Origin: Quillaja saponaria
Taxonomy: Eukaryota > Streptophyta > Magnoliopsida > Fabales > Quillajaceae
Direction: 5' to 3'
Assembly: GCA_029379385.1 (NCBI GenBank)
Contig: CM055611.1
Location: forward strand, 9,920,001-9,984,000
DNA: 64,000 nt
Shown in pieces: positions 10,259 through 23,320 of the stretch (positions are counted from its first letter, which is position 1; every line of letters starts with the position of its first letter). The notes under the pieces are model-generated. The model ran no database searches and was not told the origin of the DNA. It saw only the letters and a list, made by a program, of their open reading frames with translations. Position numbers and translations under genes: made by a program.

Positions 10259-12397
10259 TTAATCATGAGTACCACAATTGGGAGCATTTCTCTTTCTTGT
10301 TGGATTCTTTCTAGGTGGAAGATTATCCCATTTTCGACCCCGTCGAACCTGTGTTACCTGTGATACACCCTCTTGGATCGGTAAACCACCACCATCATAA
10401 TGGTTCTCACCATCAATATCATAGTGCATGTCAATGCTATCCACATGGAGGAGCGACTCGGTATCAATATGTGTAATAGTCACATTTGGATTTGTAGTAC
10501 CATGTGTACTAGTATTGAGTTGTGTGACACTTTTAACAACTGTCTCATCTCTACATGGAGGAAGCATAGATGCAGATGGAGGTGAGGTATATGGGTCTGG
10601 TACAACGGCGATGGGTGTGACTTGCACATGAGTGGTAGGCTCTGTTGAATCTAAAACAGAAGACGCACTTCCTCTGCCTCTACCTGTAAGGCCTAAAATA
10701 TGACGTGCAGGCCTACTGGAAGATGATCGTCTTACTCCAGAATCTAAGTTGACATGTGTTGTTGGTGTGACCATAACATCCACATGTGTGTTAGAGGTAC
10801 TACTTGATGGTACCTGAGCTGCTGATTAATCATTGTACGATATATAATCTTCATATTGGCCAACAAACTGTAATGATGAAGTACATGTAGCATGAATAAC
10901 TGCAAGTGCAGACAAATCTGCTCCTGGTGTGGACAATGTGCGACATCGCTCAAGACCATCAATTTGTAATCTAAATGATTATCATTGTTTAGTTGGTGTC
11001 ATAAATCAAGTAAGCTATAAAAATTAAAATACTATATGGCTTACCAAAGTTCCAAGCATAGCACCATCCTTAGTCAAAAATCTTCTACTGATTCGCCTAT
11101 ACCATTCCATATATGATGAGAATGGATCCATATGGCCATCAAATGAACTTCCAAAAATAACATGATCCGCTCGCATATCCCATATGTTGATGAATAAAGC
11201 ATGTCTCATTGCCCAATTTAAATTAGAATAGTCCCTAAGATCAATCTTATGCAATAGAATGTTAGTCTTAGCATCAGGTGGAATGTATTGTTGCATGCCA
11301 AATTGACGTAAAACTTTATCTGGTCTATGCCATTCCACTATGTGAAAGCGTATTAATGGTACAATAGCAGTCAATATACCTTGTCCAGCAAGACAATAAC
11401 TAGAGAGATTCGCCATCAAGTCAGTATTGTATGGCTTCCACATAAACTGCTACCACATATAAACAAATATTAAGAAACATATCATAGGAATAAATATATA
11501 TAATGGACAAGAATTTTCAATGATTAGTAACCTAATATGGTTTCATCCGATCTAGTTGATATCTGTACCAAGATACAACATGTGTTCCAACATCTATAAC
11601 TTTAAAAGCCTCCACCTCATGCCCAAAGGACCTCGTGGGAAATGTAGGCCCTCTACTCCATCAATAAGGACCCAGTCATCATAAATCTTATGTAATCTAG
11701 TAGGTGCAATGTATGGGAGCCTATCCCATGCCCAAATCTAAAGTAGAATCAAGGCTCCAACAATATCACGTGACGATGAGTGAGAGGCACGACACAACTC
11801 TCTATATAACCAAGCTAGACATGCACTACCCCAACTATATTTGTCGACCCTATCAAAGTCCTCAAGCAAACGCAAAAACATCAGATGGACATGTGACTGA
11901 GACTTATCAACAAATAGAAATCCATCAATAAGTTGCATGATATAAGCATGTGCATATTGTTGCACCATAATTTCATCAGCATTCTCAGGCAGTTCCGCAA
12001 ATGTAGCAGCAAGCCAAGTTAAACTTATGCGAGATCCATCTAGGGCTGTAGAAGGTGGAACATGGCCTAGTAAATTCTGACATGTAGATGGTAGATCTTC
12101 AATCAAATTACTGCCAGACACTACATCCCCATCAATTGGTAAACCAAACAATATGGACACATCTTGCAATGTCACTGTGCACTCGTTATAAGGAAAATGG
12201 AAGGTATGTGTCTCTTGTCTCCATCTCTCCACTAATGCAGTAATAAGATGCCAATCTAATTGTATAAACCCTAATCGCATGACTCCATAAAAACCTATAG
12301 CAAATACATATGGAATGATCCTTGTATCTATAGGATTTACACGATGTAATACTGCCTCCCTCCTTCGACATTTTAGAGCAGTGGAATCCTGCATCAA
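10259..12397 (-). pseudogene. Plant mobile domain (PMD / MAIN-like) protein, broken
   Basis: The minus-strand gene starts at 12397 (MMQDSTALKCRRREAVLHR). Exon 1 has the PMD core: RWRQETHTFHFPYNECTVTL, TLQDVSILFGLPIDG and SLTWLAATFAELPENADE. IWAWDRLPYIAP follows a TAG at 11738, where Gln is expected. A small frameshift lies near 11607. A likely intron follows (about 11532 to 11448), then MWKPYNTDLMANLSSYCLAG..RFHIVEWHRPDKVLRQFGMQQ..IPP..ILLHKIDLRD (11443-11024), then another intron ending near 10966. The last exon has a Ser/Thr-rich linker, a GRGRG stretch and the PPRKNPTRKRNAPNCGTHD tail typical of these proteins. PMD proteins (MAIN, MAIL1) are nuclear factors linked to gene and transposon silencing; TE-borne versions have no proven role. 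It lies 3' of the transposase in the same direction. Confidence 0.88.
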
Positions 12398-12825
12398 GAA
12401 TGTGTTTGGTCAAATTATACTTCTTAGTCTCATAATATAAAATTTTCTTTTATTTACTAGTAAAAATATAATATACCTCTGAATCCCATAAGTGAATTGA
12501 ACGATGAGTATCTTATAAATACAGTACTGAACGGTTAGTTGGTGATATATCCATCACATATGGTACTATCTGTTTTTAGCATAACAAGCATGAGCACAAA
12601 AAAAAAAAAATCATAATAAAAGACTTTGAGATTTATAGTTTGAATAAAACATGAAGAAAGTCAATACTATATATAAACGATTAGACGTTCGACATTCAAT
12701 TACAATAGCAATAGTTCTAATATAAACGATAAGATAAGACGTTTGACATTCAAGTAATATTACAATGGAAAAGTCAATACAACATAAAAATGAGAAAAAA
12801 AAAAATGACACCAAGCATTAGAAGA
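12398..12825. other. Spacer between transposase and PMD genes
   Basis: AT-rich, with an A-run at about 12599-12611 and no credible gene. It must hold the transposase 3' end and the PMD gene promoter; neither is distinct enough to place. Confidence 0.5.
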
Positions 12826-15321
12826 TTATCCTTGTGTAACATTAGGACATTTCTTTCTATAGTGACCCTCTTCTCAACATATTCTGCATCGGGTTTTCCT
12901 CGGATTCTCCACCCAGTCCATTTCATTCCACAACCGAGATGAACGTGGCCTACCTTTTTGTCGCAATTTAGTGACATCGGGGTGCACGTGTGGAAAGTTA
13001 TATTCAGGCCATTCATCATCATGCATTATAATCTCAAATTGTGGACTGTACACCAATTCTTGATGTGTCAAGCTATACCAATAGCCCATATGTTGGTGGT
13101 AGTCAATGTGAGACTACTATAAGCTGCTATGGCATGGGAGCAAGGAATATTATAGTATTGGAACTTGAGGCACGAGCAATAAGGATCACCTAAACTCACT
13201 TTATGTCAGTTGCCGCCCTTTCCATGTGTCCAACCCCGATATTGTGTTACAATTTCACATTTTCCAACTCCCGGATTAAACCATGTAATAGTATACCCAC
13301 TAGCTCTATCTTTCCACTTTTGAAGCCTTTCACGCACCTTTTCAGTATACATATGTCCTGCAGTCAAGTCAGCTGTTGTCTCACTACGAACTTTGACAAA
13401 ATAACTGACGCAACGGTAGTAAGTCAATCGCACCATGGAAGTGATGGGAACTTGTCGAGCACCTTTTAATACATTATTGAAACAATCACCCAAATTAGTG
13501 GTCAGAAAGCCAAAATGTTTGCCACCATCATATGCCAATGTCCATTTCTCAGCAAGGATATCGGCAAACCAAGTCACCAAGTCTGGCCCTAATTTACTCA
13601 ACTCTTCCATACACTTTGTAAACTTACAAGGTTGTACTTGGTACCTATCTTTCATCACCAAGTTTTTTCCAGCACTATTTTTCTTGGCAGTATGAAAATT
13701 ACTAGCAACATGCCTCAAGCAATAACGATGATAAGCATTCGGTTCTGTCCAACCAACACTAGGATCTTTCACAACAGCTATTATTCCTGAATGACGATCA
13801 GATATTAAGCAAATACCATCACGCTGAGTAACATGTACATGCAAGCATAGAAGGAACCATGACCAACTATCTTTTCTCTCTTCCTCGACAACTGCAAATG
13901 CAAATGGCATCACATGATTGGCACATCCACCCCACATGCTATCAATAACTTTCCCTTATACTTTCCATATAGAAAAGTACCATCAATTTGGATTATTGGC
14001 CTACAATGCTTGAACGCCTCTATGTATGGTCCAAATGCCCAAAAAACCCTATGAAATATAACCTCACTTAAATTGTCTGTTGTGTATGTCTTTCACTCAA
14101 ATCTGGTCCCAGGATTTCTAGCTCGTAATGCATTTAAGTACTTAGGCAATTAGTTGTAAGATCCCTCCCATGAATCAAAAACCAACTTTATTGCCTTCTT
14201 TTTAGCATCCCATATCTTTTTCATATGTGCAAGATAACCAAGTTTGTCTTCCACCAAACTGCGCAACATAGCTTCAGGTGTTGATGGATTGGTAAATATT
14301 GTGTTTTTAATAAAATCAGTTATCCATCCTTTGTCTAGGTTATAATGATCCTGTGACAAGCAAGGATAAACATATGTATGTGGACCAACTATTTTTTTTT
14401 ATCACAAATTTTCCAGAGTTTTTACTTTTAATTGCACGCAACATCCATTTGCATCCTTGATTGTGGGCCATCCATAAGAACCCATTTGCTCTTATCAGAC
14501 TTATCCACTATAAATGCCACATGCTTCATGATATGTCAATACTTAACAGCTTTTTTAATGTCAGTTTTTGTGGCAAATATCTGCTTCTCATGCAACTCCT
14601 CATGTATTGACCACAGACTTCTAACTGCATGATCGTTGTCAATTGCAAATGCCCCCTCAATGTTAACTTTAGTAAAAAATTCAGTAGGAACATATTCGTT
14701 GTATATATCTTCCTCAGTAAATTCTGGATTATCATTATTTTCAGAATCATTGTTTGCAATTGGGTCATCATCATGACTGACATTATGCATAAATTCATTT
14801 ATATGAGGGTCATCATAAATTTCTACTTGTGGATGAAAATCAGTTAAAGAAGGAATTGTGCCATGTTGTGAAACCTCATAGGCAACTAACGATTGAGTTG
14901 TATGATGCTCAATATCTTCCTATTGAACAAGATTTGGGGTTTGTTCCATATAAGAAATTTTGTGATGACTCATTGACACATCTAGAAGATAACATTTCTC
15001 CAAATATAATTCAAGTGAATATGACTTTCCTTGGCTCAAGGAAAATTGAAGCATAGTTTCCAAATCCTCATCATTGCTAACATTAATGGGTCGGTATTTG
15101 ACTGCATTTTGAAAATAGAATGGATGTTGACAAAGAATTTTCAAATATCCATTTACGCAATCAATATGCAAGGCTTTACACAAACGAGTGTGAAATTGTT
15201 CATAACTTATCCCCATTTGTATTCTCAAAAACTTAATCGGGGGACAATTATAATCAACCCCATCTGAACCCATTTTCATTTCACCATTCATATAACACGC
15301 AATTAGTACACTATCTCCCAT
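12826..15321 (-). pseudogene. MURA-type Mutator transposase, broken
   Basis: The gene reads from the ATG ending at 15321 (MGDSVLIACYMNGEMK) to a stop at 12826. Domains in order: a low-complexity acidic N-terminus; a MuDR N-terminal domain (DIKKAVKY.., KSDKSKWVLMAHNQGCKWML at about 14550-14420); the MULE DDE domain (IIQIDGTFLYGKYKGK, MWGGCANHVMPFAFAVVEEE, CLISDRHSGI, YCLRHVASNF, TTNLGDCFNNVLKGARQVPI); a SWIM zinc finger (CSCLKFQYYNIPCSHAI, about 13180-13130); and a C-terminal CCHC knuckle. Stops fall at several points, including 14920, 14536, 14150, about 14096, 13206 and 12874. A frameshift lies between SWIM and C-terminus. The position I align with the catalytic Glu reads Asp (NLGDC). The enzyme would cut and join element ends; this copy cannot. 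Confidence 0.92.
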
Positions 15322-16989
15322 ATTCTATCCTGTTCCAATAAAATTCAATAAATTTTAGTTATAAAACCATGACATGGCATGTATAAACCATGACAAACAA
15401 TAATAAATGGGAAAAAAATTTCCATTAGTATAAAAGTCCATTAAATATTAGAGTCAACAATAGCACAAGCTCTAAAACAATTGTAATTATGACATTCATC
15501 CATAATTGAAAAATAAAATTGGTGCCATGGAAAACCAATATACATGCAAACTAGAATCATAATTATCTCTTTGACTTTTCGTTGAATAAATTTAAAATAA
15601 ACTTTATTGAATGAAATAACTGGAAAATTGAAAATATCAAATACTATGTTTTAGGAACTACCTGTAATTCAAAGATTCTTTTTCATACTTCAACTTATAT
15701 GAGCTTGATTGCAATGGGCTACTGAATAATTGAAAATAATGTGCTGAATTAAGATAAAGCAATTGTAGCCAATACTTATATAATTGATACTTATCAAATA
15801 AGATGACCACCATGATAGTTTTTATAACATTAGGATATTAGATTTACCGTCATTTTCAATATATATGTTCAATTGAAAATTCAAACTATTATTATAATAT
15901 TTTAGGAAATAAGAGCACTGTGTTGAAGGAAAAAAAATAATCCATCAAAGTCAAACCAACATAAAATTAGTATTTTATCCTTTATATACCTAACATTAAC
16001 AACTGGCATGTCATTTAAATTTAAGAAGACTAGATAAATATTTTAGCAATTTGAGGAAATTATTGATTAAATGGACAAAATAAAAAATGATGACTAGATT
16101 GAAATTTTATATCTAACAAGGAGAAGCCCTAAAATTTAGAAATTTATCTTAAGATCTTTCCAAAATTCACTAATATCTAACTTAATAATATGATTCACTT
16201 AATCCTAATGCAAGAATTTGACCAATTATTGTACCTTTGTTGAAATTTCAAAAAACTAGAAAACTGAAAATTCATCCAAAAAAAAAAAAAATTAGGCCAG
16301 TCACAAGGGAGTGAGTGCAGACTCTAAATCTTTCACATGGCTGTTCCTTAATGACGTCCACAGATGTTCTAATTGGTTCAAAAAAATAATACACATAGAT
16401 CTGATGGTAATTTGCTGTAAAATAACCATGGATCTTGCCAATCATCAACAGACAAAGAGAGCATAACAGCAAAAGGATCAATGGGCTATTCCTACTGCAC
16501 AAGAGAGTTAGAGTAGTTAAAATTACCAAATGCAGATGAAGCAGGTGAAGGACTCTGAAGCTGAAGCAACATCAAATTCAAAAATGCCATATTTGGCTGT
16601 TTTTTTCAGATACAGGGAGAGTAGCTTCCAAGAAAGCCACCAGTGTTTACAATTTCAGATTGAAGAAGGCGAAGAAAAGAAATGGGATTCCTTCAAGAAA
16701 GTCTATCGGCAACTTCAAGGTTCACTAGATTTAATGTTTGAAGAGGGATAGAGTCTCTCTCTACAGTCTCTTCCTCTGTTTTGTGTCTGGGAAGAGCACT
16801 GAGAGAAATAAACTTGAGTTTTTATTAATGATGAAAAGCCCAGGTGAAGGACTCTAAAACTGGTTACAGAAGCCAAGAAGCATTGGATTTTTGAAAAGCA
16901 CAAGACGCATAACTTTGCTAGTGAAGGGAAGGAAATAGGGATTTAGGGTTTCAATTTGGGTTGGGTTTAAAACTCAAATTAGATTTGGT
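15322..16989. other. MULE 5' region between transposase start and right TIR
   Basis: About 1.7 kb upstream of the transposase, holding its promoter and possibly a leader. GGTGAAGGACTCTGAA-like words recur at about 16545 and 16843. Short open frames here show no recognisable domain, and I do not call genes. Confidence 0.5.
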
Positions 16990-17205
16990 GGGTTGAACCC
17001 ACGAATTCAAGTGCCAACAATGTATTCCTATTTGGCATGTATGGTTAACATGGCATCCTGAATTTGCGTCTTCAAAATACAAATTCACTATGAAATTGTG
17101 TTTTGAAGACACAAATTCAAAAACAGGGGCATTTAACTCTTTAAAAAAAAAATCGATGCATTTGAGTAATTTAAAAAAAAATCAATGTATTATGGTAGAA
17201 AGGCC
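16990..17205 (-). repeat. MULE right terminal inverted repeat
   Basis: Reverse-complement partner of 9196-9414, about 216 bp, ending GTAGAAAGGCC. The few differences from the left TIR include G versus A in the terminal block and a changed run of T. Confidence 0.95.
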
Positions 17206-17214
17206 AAGAAAAGA
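17206..17214 (+). repeat. Target-site duplication, right, of the MULE
   Basis: AAGAAAAGA, identical to 9187-9195. Confidence 0.95.
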
Positions 17215-17372
17215 ACACGGCAGGATAGAACAAAGTGTGGAGACGGTCCAAGTGGCTGTAAAAGATAATGGCAGAAGAGTAATGTAATAAAATTGAGTGG
17301 TGTAGGTTTTATGTACAAATCAATTAGTGACTTAAAATATCTATTTCTCTTATTTGTACTTAATCATCCCAC

Positions 17373-17376
<4 letters not shown>

Positions 17377-17443
<67 letters not shown>
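17377..17443. repeat. (AT)n microsatellite, about 67 bp
   Basis: Pure alternating AT in the tail of LTR-B copy 2, at the same relative place as the AT tracts near 1760 and 1815 of copy 1. Confidence 0.95.
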
Positions 17444-17450
<7 letters not shown>

Positions 17451-17549
17451 TTATTACTTAAATCCAATTCAAAAAGAACTATTGTTTATCTAATCGTAAA
17501 AATTTCTATAACCCTCCTAACATGAACGTTGAATTATCCATTTATAACA

Positions 17550-17881
17550 AAATGTTAACTACAAAAAAATTTAGATTTTCTTTTTTAATTATCTTATAAT
17601 CTTTTAAATTTCTTGACAATTTATTTCATTATTTTCTTATCCATATCATTACATTTTTTTTATGTTATTCATTTCTATATTTTCTCACATTAGAACCATC
17701 CTTACGCATTGAGAGATTGAAAAAGGAGAAGCATTATGATGAGATTTTTCAGTAATAAAATATGAGAAATTGATGGATGAGATTTTTTTTCTAATTCATT
17801 TGACAATGTGATGAATTAGTGTTTATTTGTATTCATTGAATATATGCTTCTTTTGATTCTTCAAGAAAATTAGATATAAAT
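17550..17881. other. AT-rich spacer between two LTR-B copies
   Basis: No gene or repeat is recognised. The five bases after copy 2 (AAATG) would be its TSD, but the partner side is lost. Confidence 0.5.
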
Positions 17882-18316
17882 TGTTATAACCCTCATAACC
17901 CGATAACACAAAAATTGAGTTTTAGACACAATATGTACATTTATGTTATAAATAAATAACAATATAGTTAAACATGTTATAATTGGATATCTGAGTGTAA
18001 CTTTATTATATGTTTTAAAATTTTGTGTATTTATTGTCGTAAAATAAATAACATTGTGATTAAGTAAATTTAAGTGAGTGAATAATTAATGTATAATGTA
18101 TATATATTAAGATTTAATCTTCATTACAAGTAAATTAAATAAGTAAACTAAATAATTAGACATGTGTCTATATATATAAACATAACAAGAAAATTATACA
18201 CCACACATGTCTCTAGAATTAATTACCAGCACATGTTTTAAAGCACATGACTTTAACTTGTTATTTTCTATTATTATTGATTTCTTTGACCTTTTATTTC
18301 TTTGTTTTTCTCTCCT

Positions 18317-18563
18317 TCACCGACCTATTCCATTCCTTGTGCTATTTTGGACTGATTTTTTCCCCCTTGTTGAACCAACCTTGCTTTTTTTCTTTCCCCT
18401 GCTTTTTCTTGATTCTTCCATGATTCTTTTTTTTTTTTTTTTTTTTACTGCTTCTTGAAGCTTGGTAAGTGGGCATGGTGTCTTCAATTTTTTTGTCCCT
18501 GCCGAGGGATACTTCCCTTGATCTCCTTCTTGTTCTAGCATGATTTACTTTTCCTGCTGCCAT
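18317..18563. other. T-rich tract with antisense Lys-rich frames, not a gene
   Basis: A run of about 19-20 T near 18428 makes antisense frames rich in Lys. The same stretch aligns with other LTR-B copies, so it is element DNA with no gene. Confidence 0.7.
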
Positions 18564-19635
18564 TTACTTGTTCTTCTTAGGCAGCCAAGTGCAGCCCTTT
18601 GTTGAGTTTTCTTCTTCCTTCCCTGTTGTAGGCAGTGGGAACTCTGTTTTGGAAGAGTTTAGGAGCTGTAATTTAGCTCAATTAGTGACAGCTTGCTACT
18701 GTCTGTGTTAATCCCCTGCCTCTTGGTTGCTTTTTCCTCCCTCATTGCCAATTTTAGTGGTTGGATTGGGGGTTGATTTTGACTGTAGGATGGCATGGCA
18801 GCAAGGAAAATGGTTTGCAAGAAATTTCCCTTGTCTTGCAGTGAACCTATCATTGAATTAAGGTAATTTAACTTAGTTAAGTTTAATGAGTTTTTGTTGT
18901 AATTGTTATCCTTGTTATTAAAAGTTTGAATATATGAAGGTTAGAGAGATAAATTAAGAGTCAGAATGGTTGATAAAGAGGCGATGTTAGAGAAGAAAGT
19001 TTTGAAATTTAGAACATGTTAATACTAGAAGGTTAGTTCAAGTTTTTCATGAAAATTAAATAATTAGTTAACCTAAATTCAATGTTATAATGTAATTAAA
19101 ATGTGAATTGATGAACATATGTTAATTTCTTGGTGTGTGTATATATATATAGATATATATACACGCACATAAACTAGAATAAAATATGTATGCAAGATAT
19201 TCGATGAAATGTCTAGAGGAGTTTCAAGGCTTAATCTTAGTCTTTCTTGGTGTTCATATAACAAAATGGTTATACATGAATGGGAATGGATTATATTGAA
19301 TTCTTGGTGTATGAATATATATATATATACATCAATGAAAGGATTTTATGCACTCAAGATGTTTGATAAAATGCCTAAATGAAACTAGTTGTAATAGAAT
19401 GAGTATATCTTTGTAGATTTATTTCTTGGTAGTTAGTTGTTATGAGAATTTGAATAAAAAGTTCCCAAACAAGAGTAGATAATGGTTGGTTAATATTGTG
19501 GGTTAAGGAGTTAATGAAAGTGAGTAATGGATGTAAATAAAGGAGGGGTTAGTTGTGAGTAAAATGTTCGAAAATGAGAGCTAGGCAATTTTTGAAGGGA
19601 TACAGGGCAGGTTTGATGAGTTAGAGAAATCATGT

Positions 19636-22600
19636 TGTCACACCCCTTCATGGAGGCATGATTGGCCAGAGGAATGGGTAACCAACCCTCCATAATCCTG
19701 ACTTTATCACTACTAAAAACACATGACTCTCGAAACAATTATATTCAAAACCAATGAAATCTTTACTTAATTAAATTTTAAATATAGACTTGTTACTGAA
19801 TATATAATATTTACTGAAAATTTTGGCAGAAGTTTCACGTAATGTGGAACATACCCAAAACATAAACAATACATATTTCTGTTTTTACACAACAACAACA
19901 ACAAAGCCAATATAACCAAGGAGCTCTGCTTTGTTTCTCATCATGATAACAATCAACTAGACTATTATTCAATATAAGACCAGACACCCCATATCTCTAG
20001 TGTGACAACAAACTTTCACCCTTTGACTTCAAGATTGAAATTCTGAAGAATTACCTTTCAGCTAAACACTTGGCAAAGTCTACTATTGTCTTTGAGATCT
20101 TTTACTAAAAAATATATCAACAAGGAAGGTGAGTCCTATGAACTTAATAAGTAAAAAATTGTACCCAAATGGTACTAGCATCACTCAAAGCACATATATT
20201 ATCACTTAATCTCAAGTAATAGTATTCATGGTTTAATTTAATAATAAAAGCATGTACGTATAATTCTCAAAAAGCCACGAATCAAAAATTTTACAACATA
20301 TATAACTGAATTCAAATATCTAAAATTCATAATTCCAAACAAAGTATACAAAGCAAGCAAAGGGCTAACAGAGTAACTCAGCCCTGCACACCACCTCTCA
20401 CCGGGCAATTTTGCATCCATTCACTAAATAGAATTAGAAAAAAAATCACTAAAATTAGAATCATTGAATCCCTCATTCAAATTCACCCATCAGGGTTGAG
20501 CACTCAATTCTTTCAAAACACTTATTGGAATCAGAAAATTTCATATCAAAATATTAGATCAAAACATCCTAGGTGCACTTGGATTTCAATTTCAAAAATA
20601 AATTCATTTCGGAAAACATTTCACTTCGTTGGCCTTTATCAACCACAAACATAATTCAAATAACTAACTGAAACACTTCACTTACTTAATTTTTCCATAT
20701 AACACATCTATTCAAATACACATATAATTGTACATAATAATCTAGCCACCAAAAGGTAACAATTAACCACTCACCTTTAAATAATTTCATTTGTCACTTA
20801 CATTTGCGTTCATAAGCATCGTTGATTCAATCACACTTTCCAAAACTGCAATTACATTTTCCAAGTATTACTTAGTTTAACAATTTCTAAGTTATGACCT
20901 TTTAGTTACAAAAATCTAGAGTTACTAAGTCTCAAGTATTTATTTAAAGTTAACTCTTATTTAGTTATTTTCACAACGAACTTGGAGATATATTTGATTT
21001 CCGCTTATATACTTAACTAAATTTAACAGACCCAAGTTTATACATTATCTTTAAGAAGTTAGCTATCTTTCTTATTTAGGAACTTCTCCTAAAATCAGCC
21101 TTGAACTCACTCGATTCCTCACATGAACAAAAACAGGGCATTACACAAATTCCTGGTTACCCACCTCTTATTCCGATGCTCATAGAATTTTCATACTTGG
21201 GAATTAACTCACAAAACTTTCAATATAGTTAATAAAGATGTTAGGAACATTTCATATTTAGTACTCTACTTTTAATTCAACCTTTAAGACCCCATAACAT
21301 TAGTTTTTCTAAAATAGGTACAGTCCGAACCTAGCAGGACCTGAAAATCCTAACTATGAGTTCTAACACCTCCAAAATTCACACCACATAGAATTAAGAC
21401 TCGAACCACTCCAGATTTACTCTCTAGTATGTGATGAAAATTTTTATTTAGAGGTCCTAGGCTAATTCAAATCACAACCTCCGACAAAGTTCTCTGAACT
21501 AATTGAAGTTCACTAAAAATCTTACATGGACTTAGCCACAGTCTAATAGCTCTAACTAAAAGTATACTTTGAACCAGGTTACGAAATGTTTTAGACATCA
21601 TCTTAATACCCTATGCTACATTTTATCTTTGGAACTTTTAATTTAATTCTTCTCTAAAAGCATCTGAAACACAAGATTTCTTTAATCCATAAAGTCTACC
21701 CCTGCATCCCCTTCCCTTACCCACTCTACTCACATTTCCTTCACTTTACTAACAACTAATCTCCTTTTTGTTCATACCTTTTACTCATTTTCATTAACTA
21801 CCTAACCTGTAACATTAACTAACTATTCTCTACTCTTATTCATGAATTTTTATTCAAAGTAACTAGTTATTATATTTTTCATCAAAAGCTTAAACTAAAC
21901 TTTCTAATATCACTATGTTTCAAATTCCAAATCCTAGTTCATGTCTTTAACCTTTCTTCATTCATTTTTTTTCATCCTTTTTAAATCATATATTATCATC
22001 CTAACTATTTATTTTTCTAAGGAACTTATGTACATCGACCTTTATGCATGTATTAACATTTAATTTCTGCTAAGCATTCTCTCAAACACCTAATATGCAC
22101 AATTTTCCTTAAATCATGTATATGTATTCATGTATGTATACCTCCTAATAAAATCAATACAATCTCTTAAAGCTTTATATTATTCATATACCAATAATTG
22201 AATTAAACTTGATTTGATTCATCAAGGTAACCAAAAGCTTGAGTCACAACATTTTAATACCAAGTTACTCTAAAACCTCATGCTAACTACCTTCAAGTCA
22301 TTATTCTTACACTCTTATTCATATCTCTATAAGTCCTACAACTAATTATCACTAAAAAAGAAGAGAAATTTTACTTAGATGAGGATAAGGAGATTACCAC
22401 CCATGGTTTGGCCTAACACTTGAAGTTGCCTTAGTTGGATTTGTTGCTGCCGCTAGGAAACTCTTGCTGCCCCCAGTTGTAGCTACTTCCACCAACAAGA
22501 GCAGCTATCAACACCAAAACAAGGATAACCGTAGTAAGGGACAACTAGGACACCTCACGGCTGCAACAAGGTTAGAAACAAAGCACAACCAGTAGCCTTG

Positions 22601-23320
22601 TTACAATTGATTGTAGCCCCTTTTAGCCCTGAGAACTCACGGCACCCATAGACAATGAAACTAGTAGATGGAGGACCAAGTCTTCAACTACGGCTATTAC
22701 ACAGAGACATAAAGCAGGATGTTTTTCCTCAAAGCAAAATAGGATGCTGGCTGCCAAAAGTTAGTTTCTTAACCTCTCTAATCAACTAAGCAAGACAAGG
22801 ACAAGGAATGAAGGAAGGATATGTTTTTAAAAAAATGGCTTCTTGGCTAGAACAAGATTGAAGCAGGATTTTCTAGAGCAACAATGGCGGTGAAGAGTTT
22901 TCAAAATAGGGAAAAAAATTAGGGGCAGAGATAGCAAAGTTGATAAAGGCAAACACATAAGAAGCAAAATCGGCTAACAAGGAAAAATAAAGCAAGGAAG
23001 GGACAAAAGAATAAAATATACCAAGTCAAAAAGTCAAAACTGTAATTATATGGTGTATATTTAATCTTGTCTCACACCAAGTTTTCTAATTTACTTTTCT
23101 ATTTACACACTTGTTGCACACATCAATGTAATTGTACATGTTAATTTCAAGTTTTAAGTCAGCCAATGATATAGTGAAAATTAGTTTCCTAGTTACACAC
23201 ACACATATATATAAGTATTTATTTATTCTAATTCTACTTTGTATAAAATTTTATCAGCCTAGTCACAACAAATTATGTAGAAACATTCTAAAACGAACTC
23301 TAAACTATCAGGTTATAACA
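19636..23320 (-). mobile_element. LTR-B copy 4, solo LTR nested in copy 3
   Basis: Runs from TGTCACACCCCTTCATGGAG to CTATCAGGTTATAACA, 3,685 bp. It is flanked by CATGT at 19631-19635 and 23321-23325, an exact 5-bp TSD of the kind LTR retrotransposons leave. No internal domain and no second LTR occur between the flanks, so it is a solo LTR left by LTR-LTR recombination. The disrupted copy 3 continues in register at 23326. This copy is the best length reference for the family. Confidence 0.93.

Larger units (their letters stand above)
9196..17205 (-). mobile_element. Mutator-like DNA transposon (MULE), 8,010 bp, with transposase and PMD gene
   Basis: The element starts GGCCTTTCTACTATAATACA and ends with the complement, TGTATTATGGTAGAAAGGCC. 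The termini extend to inverted repeats of about 217 bp with few mismatches and are flanked by a perfect 9-bp duplication. On the minus strand it carries a MURA-type transposase (15321 to 12826) and, downstream, a plant mobile domain gene (12397 to 10259). This pairing is known for a subset of plant MULEs. Both genes carry stops and frameshifts, so this copy cannot move itself, although its well-kept TIRs could still be acted on in trans. It is inserted in LTR-B copy 2. Confidence 0.95.
7066..17549 (-). mobile_element. LTR-B copy 2, left-truncated and split by a Mutator-like element
   Basis: 7066-9195 aligns with the reverse LTR-B copy at 61336 onward: GACTGCAA, CCTTGTTGT, GGTGAGTC..GACTC.GTGA, TACCC..GGGTA and GCCAAC..GCAAC..AGCC. 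After the Mutator-like insertion, 17215-17549 resumes with an (AT)n tract and ends CGTTGAATTATCCATTTATAACA, matching the terminus of copy 1 at 2117. Removing the insertion leaves about 2.5 kb. The outer TGTCACACC end is missing because the copy is fused directly to gypsy sequence at 7066. Confidence 0.75.

Noticed and set aside
14432..15267. Plus-strand open frames opposite the transposase
   Set aside because: Antisense shadows of the MURA reading frame.
16272..16751. Short hydrophobic minus-strand and charged plus-strand frames in the MULE 5' region
   Set aside because: No recognisable domain, no conserved start context, and low-complexity composition. Treated as leader DNA.
18207..18563. 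Phe/Leu-rich frame and its Lys-rich antisense partner
   Set aside because: Caused by T-rich LTR sequence; sister copies do not keep the frame.
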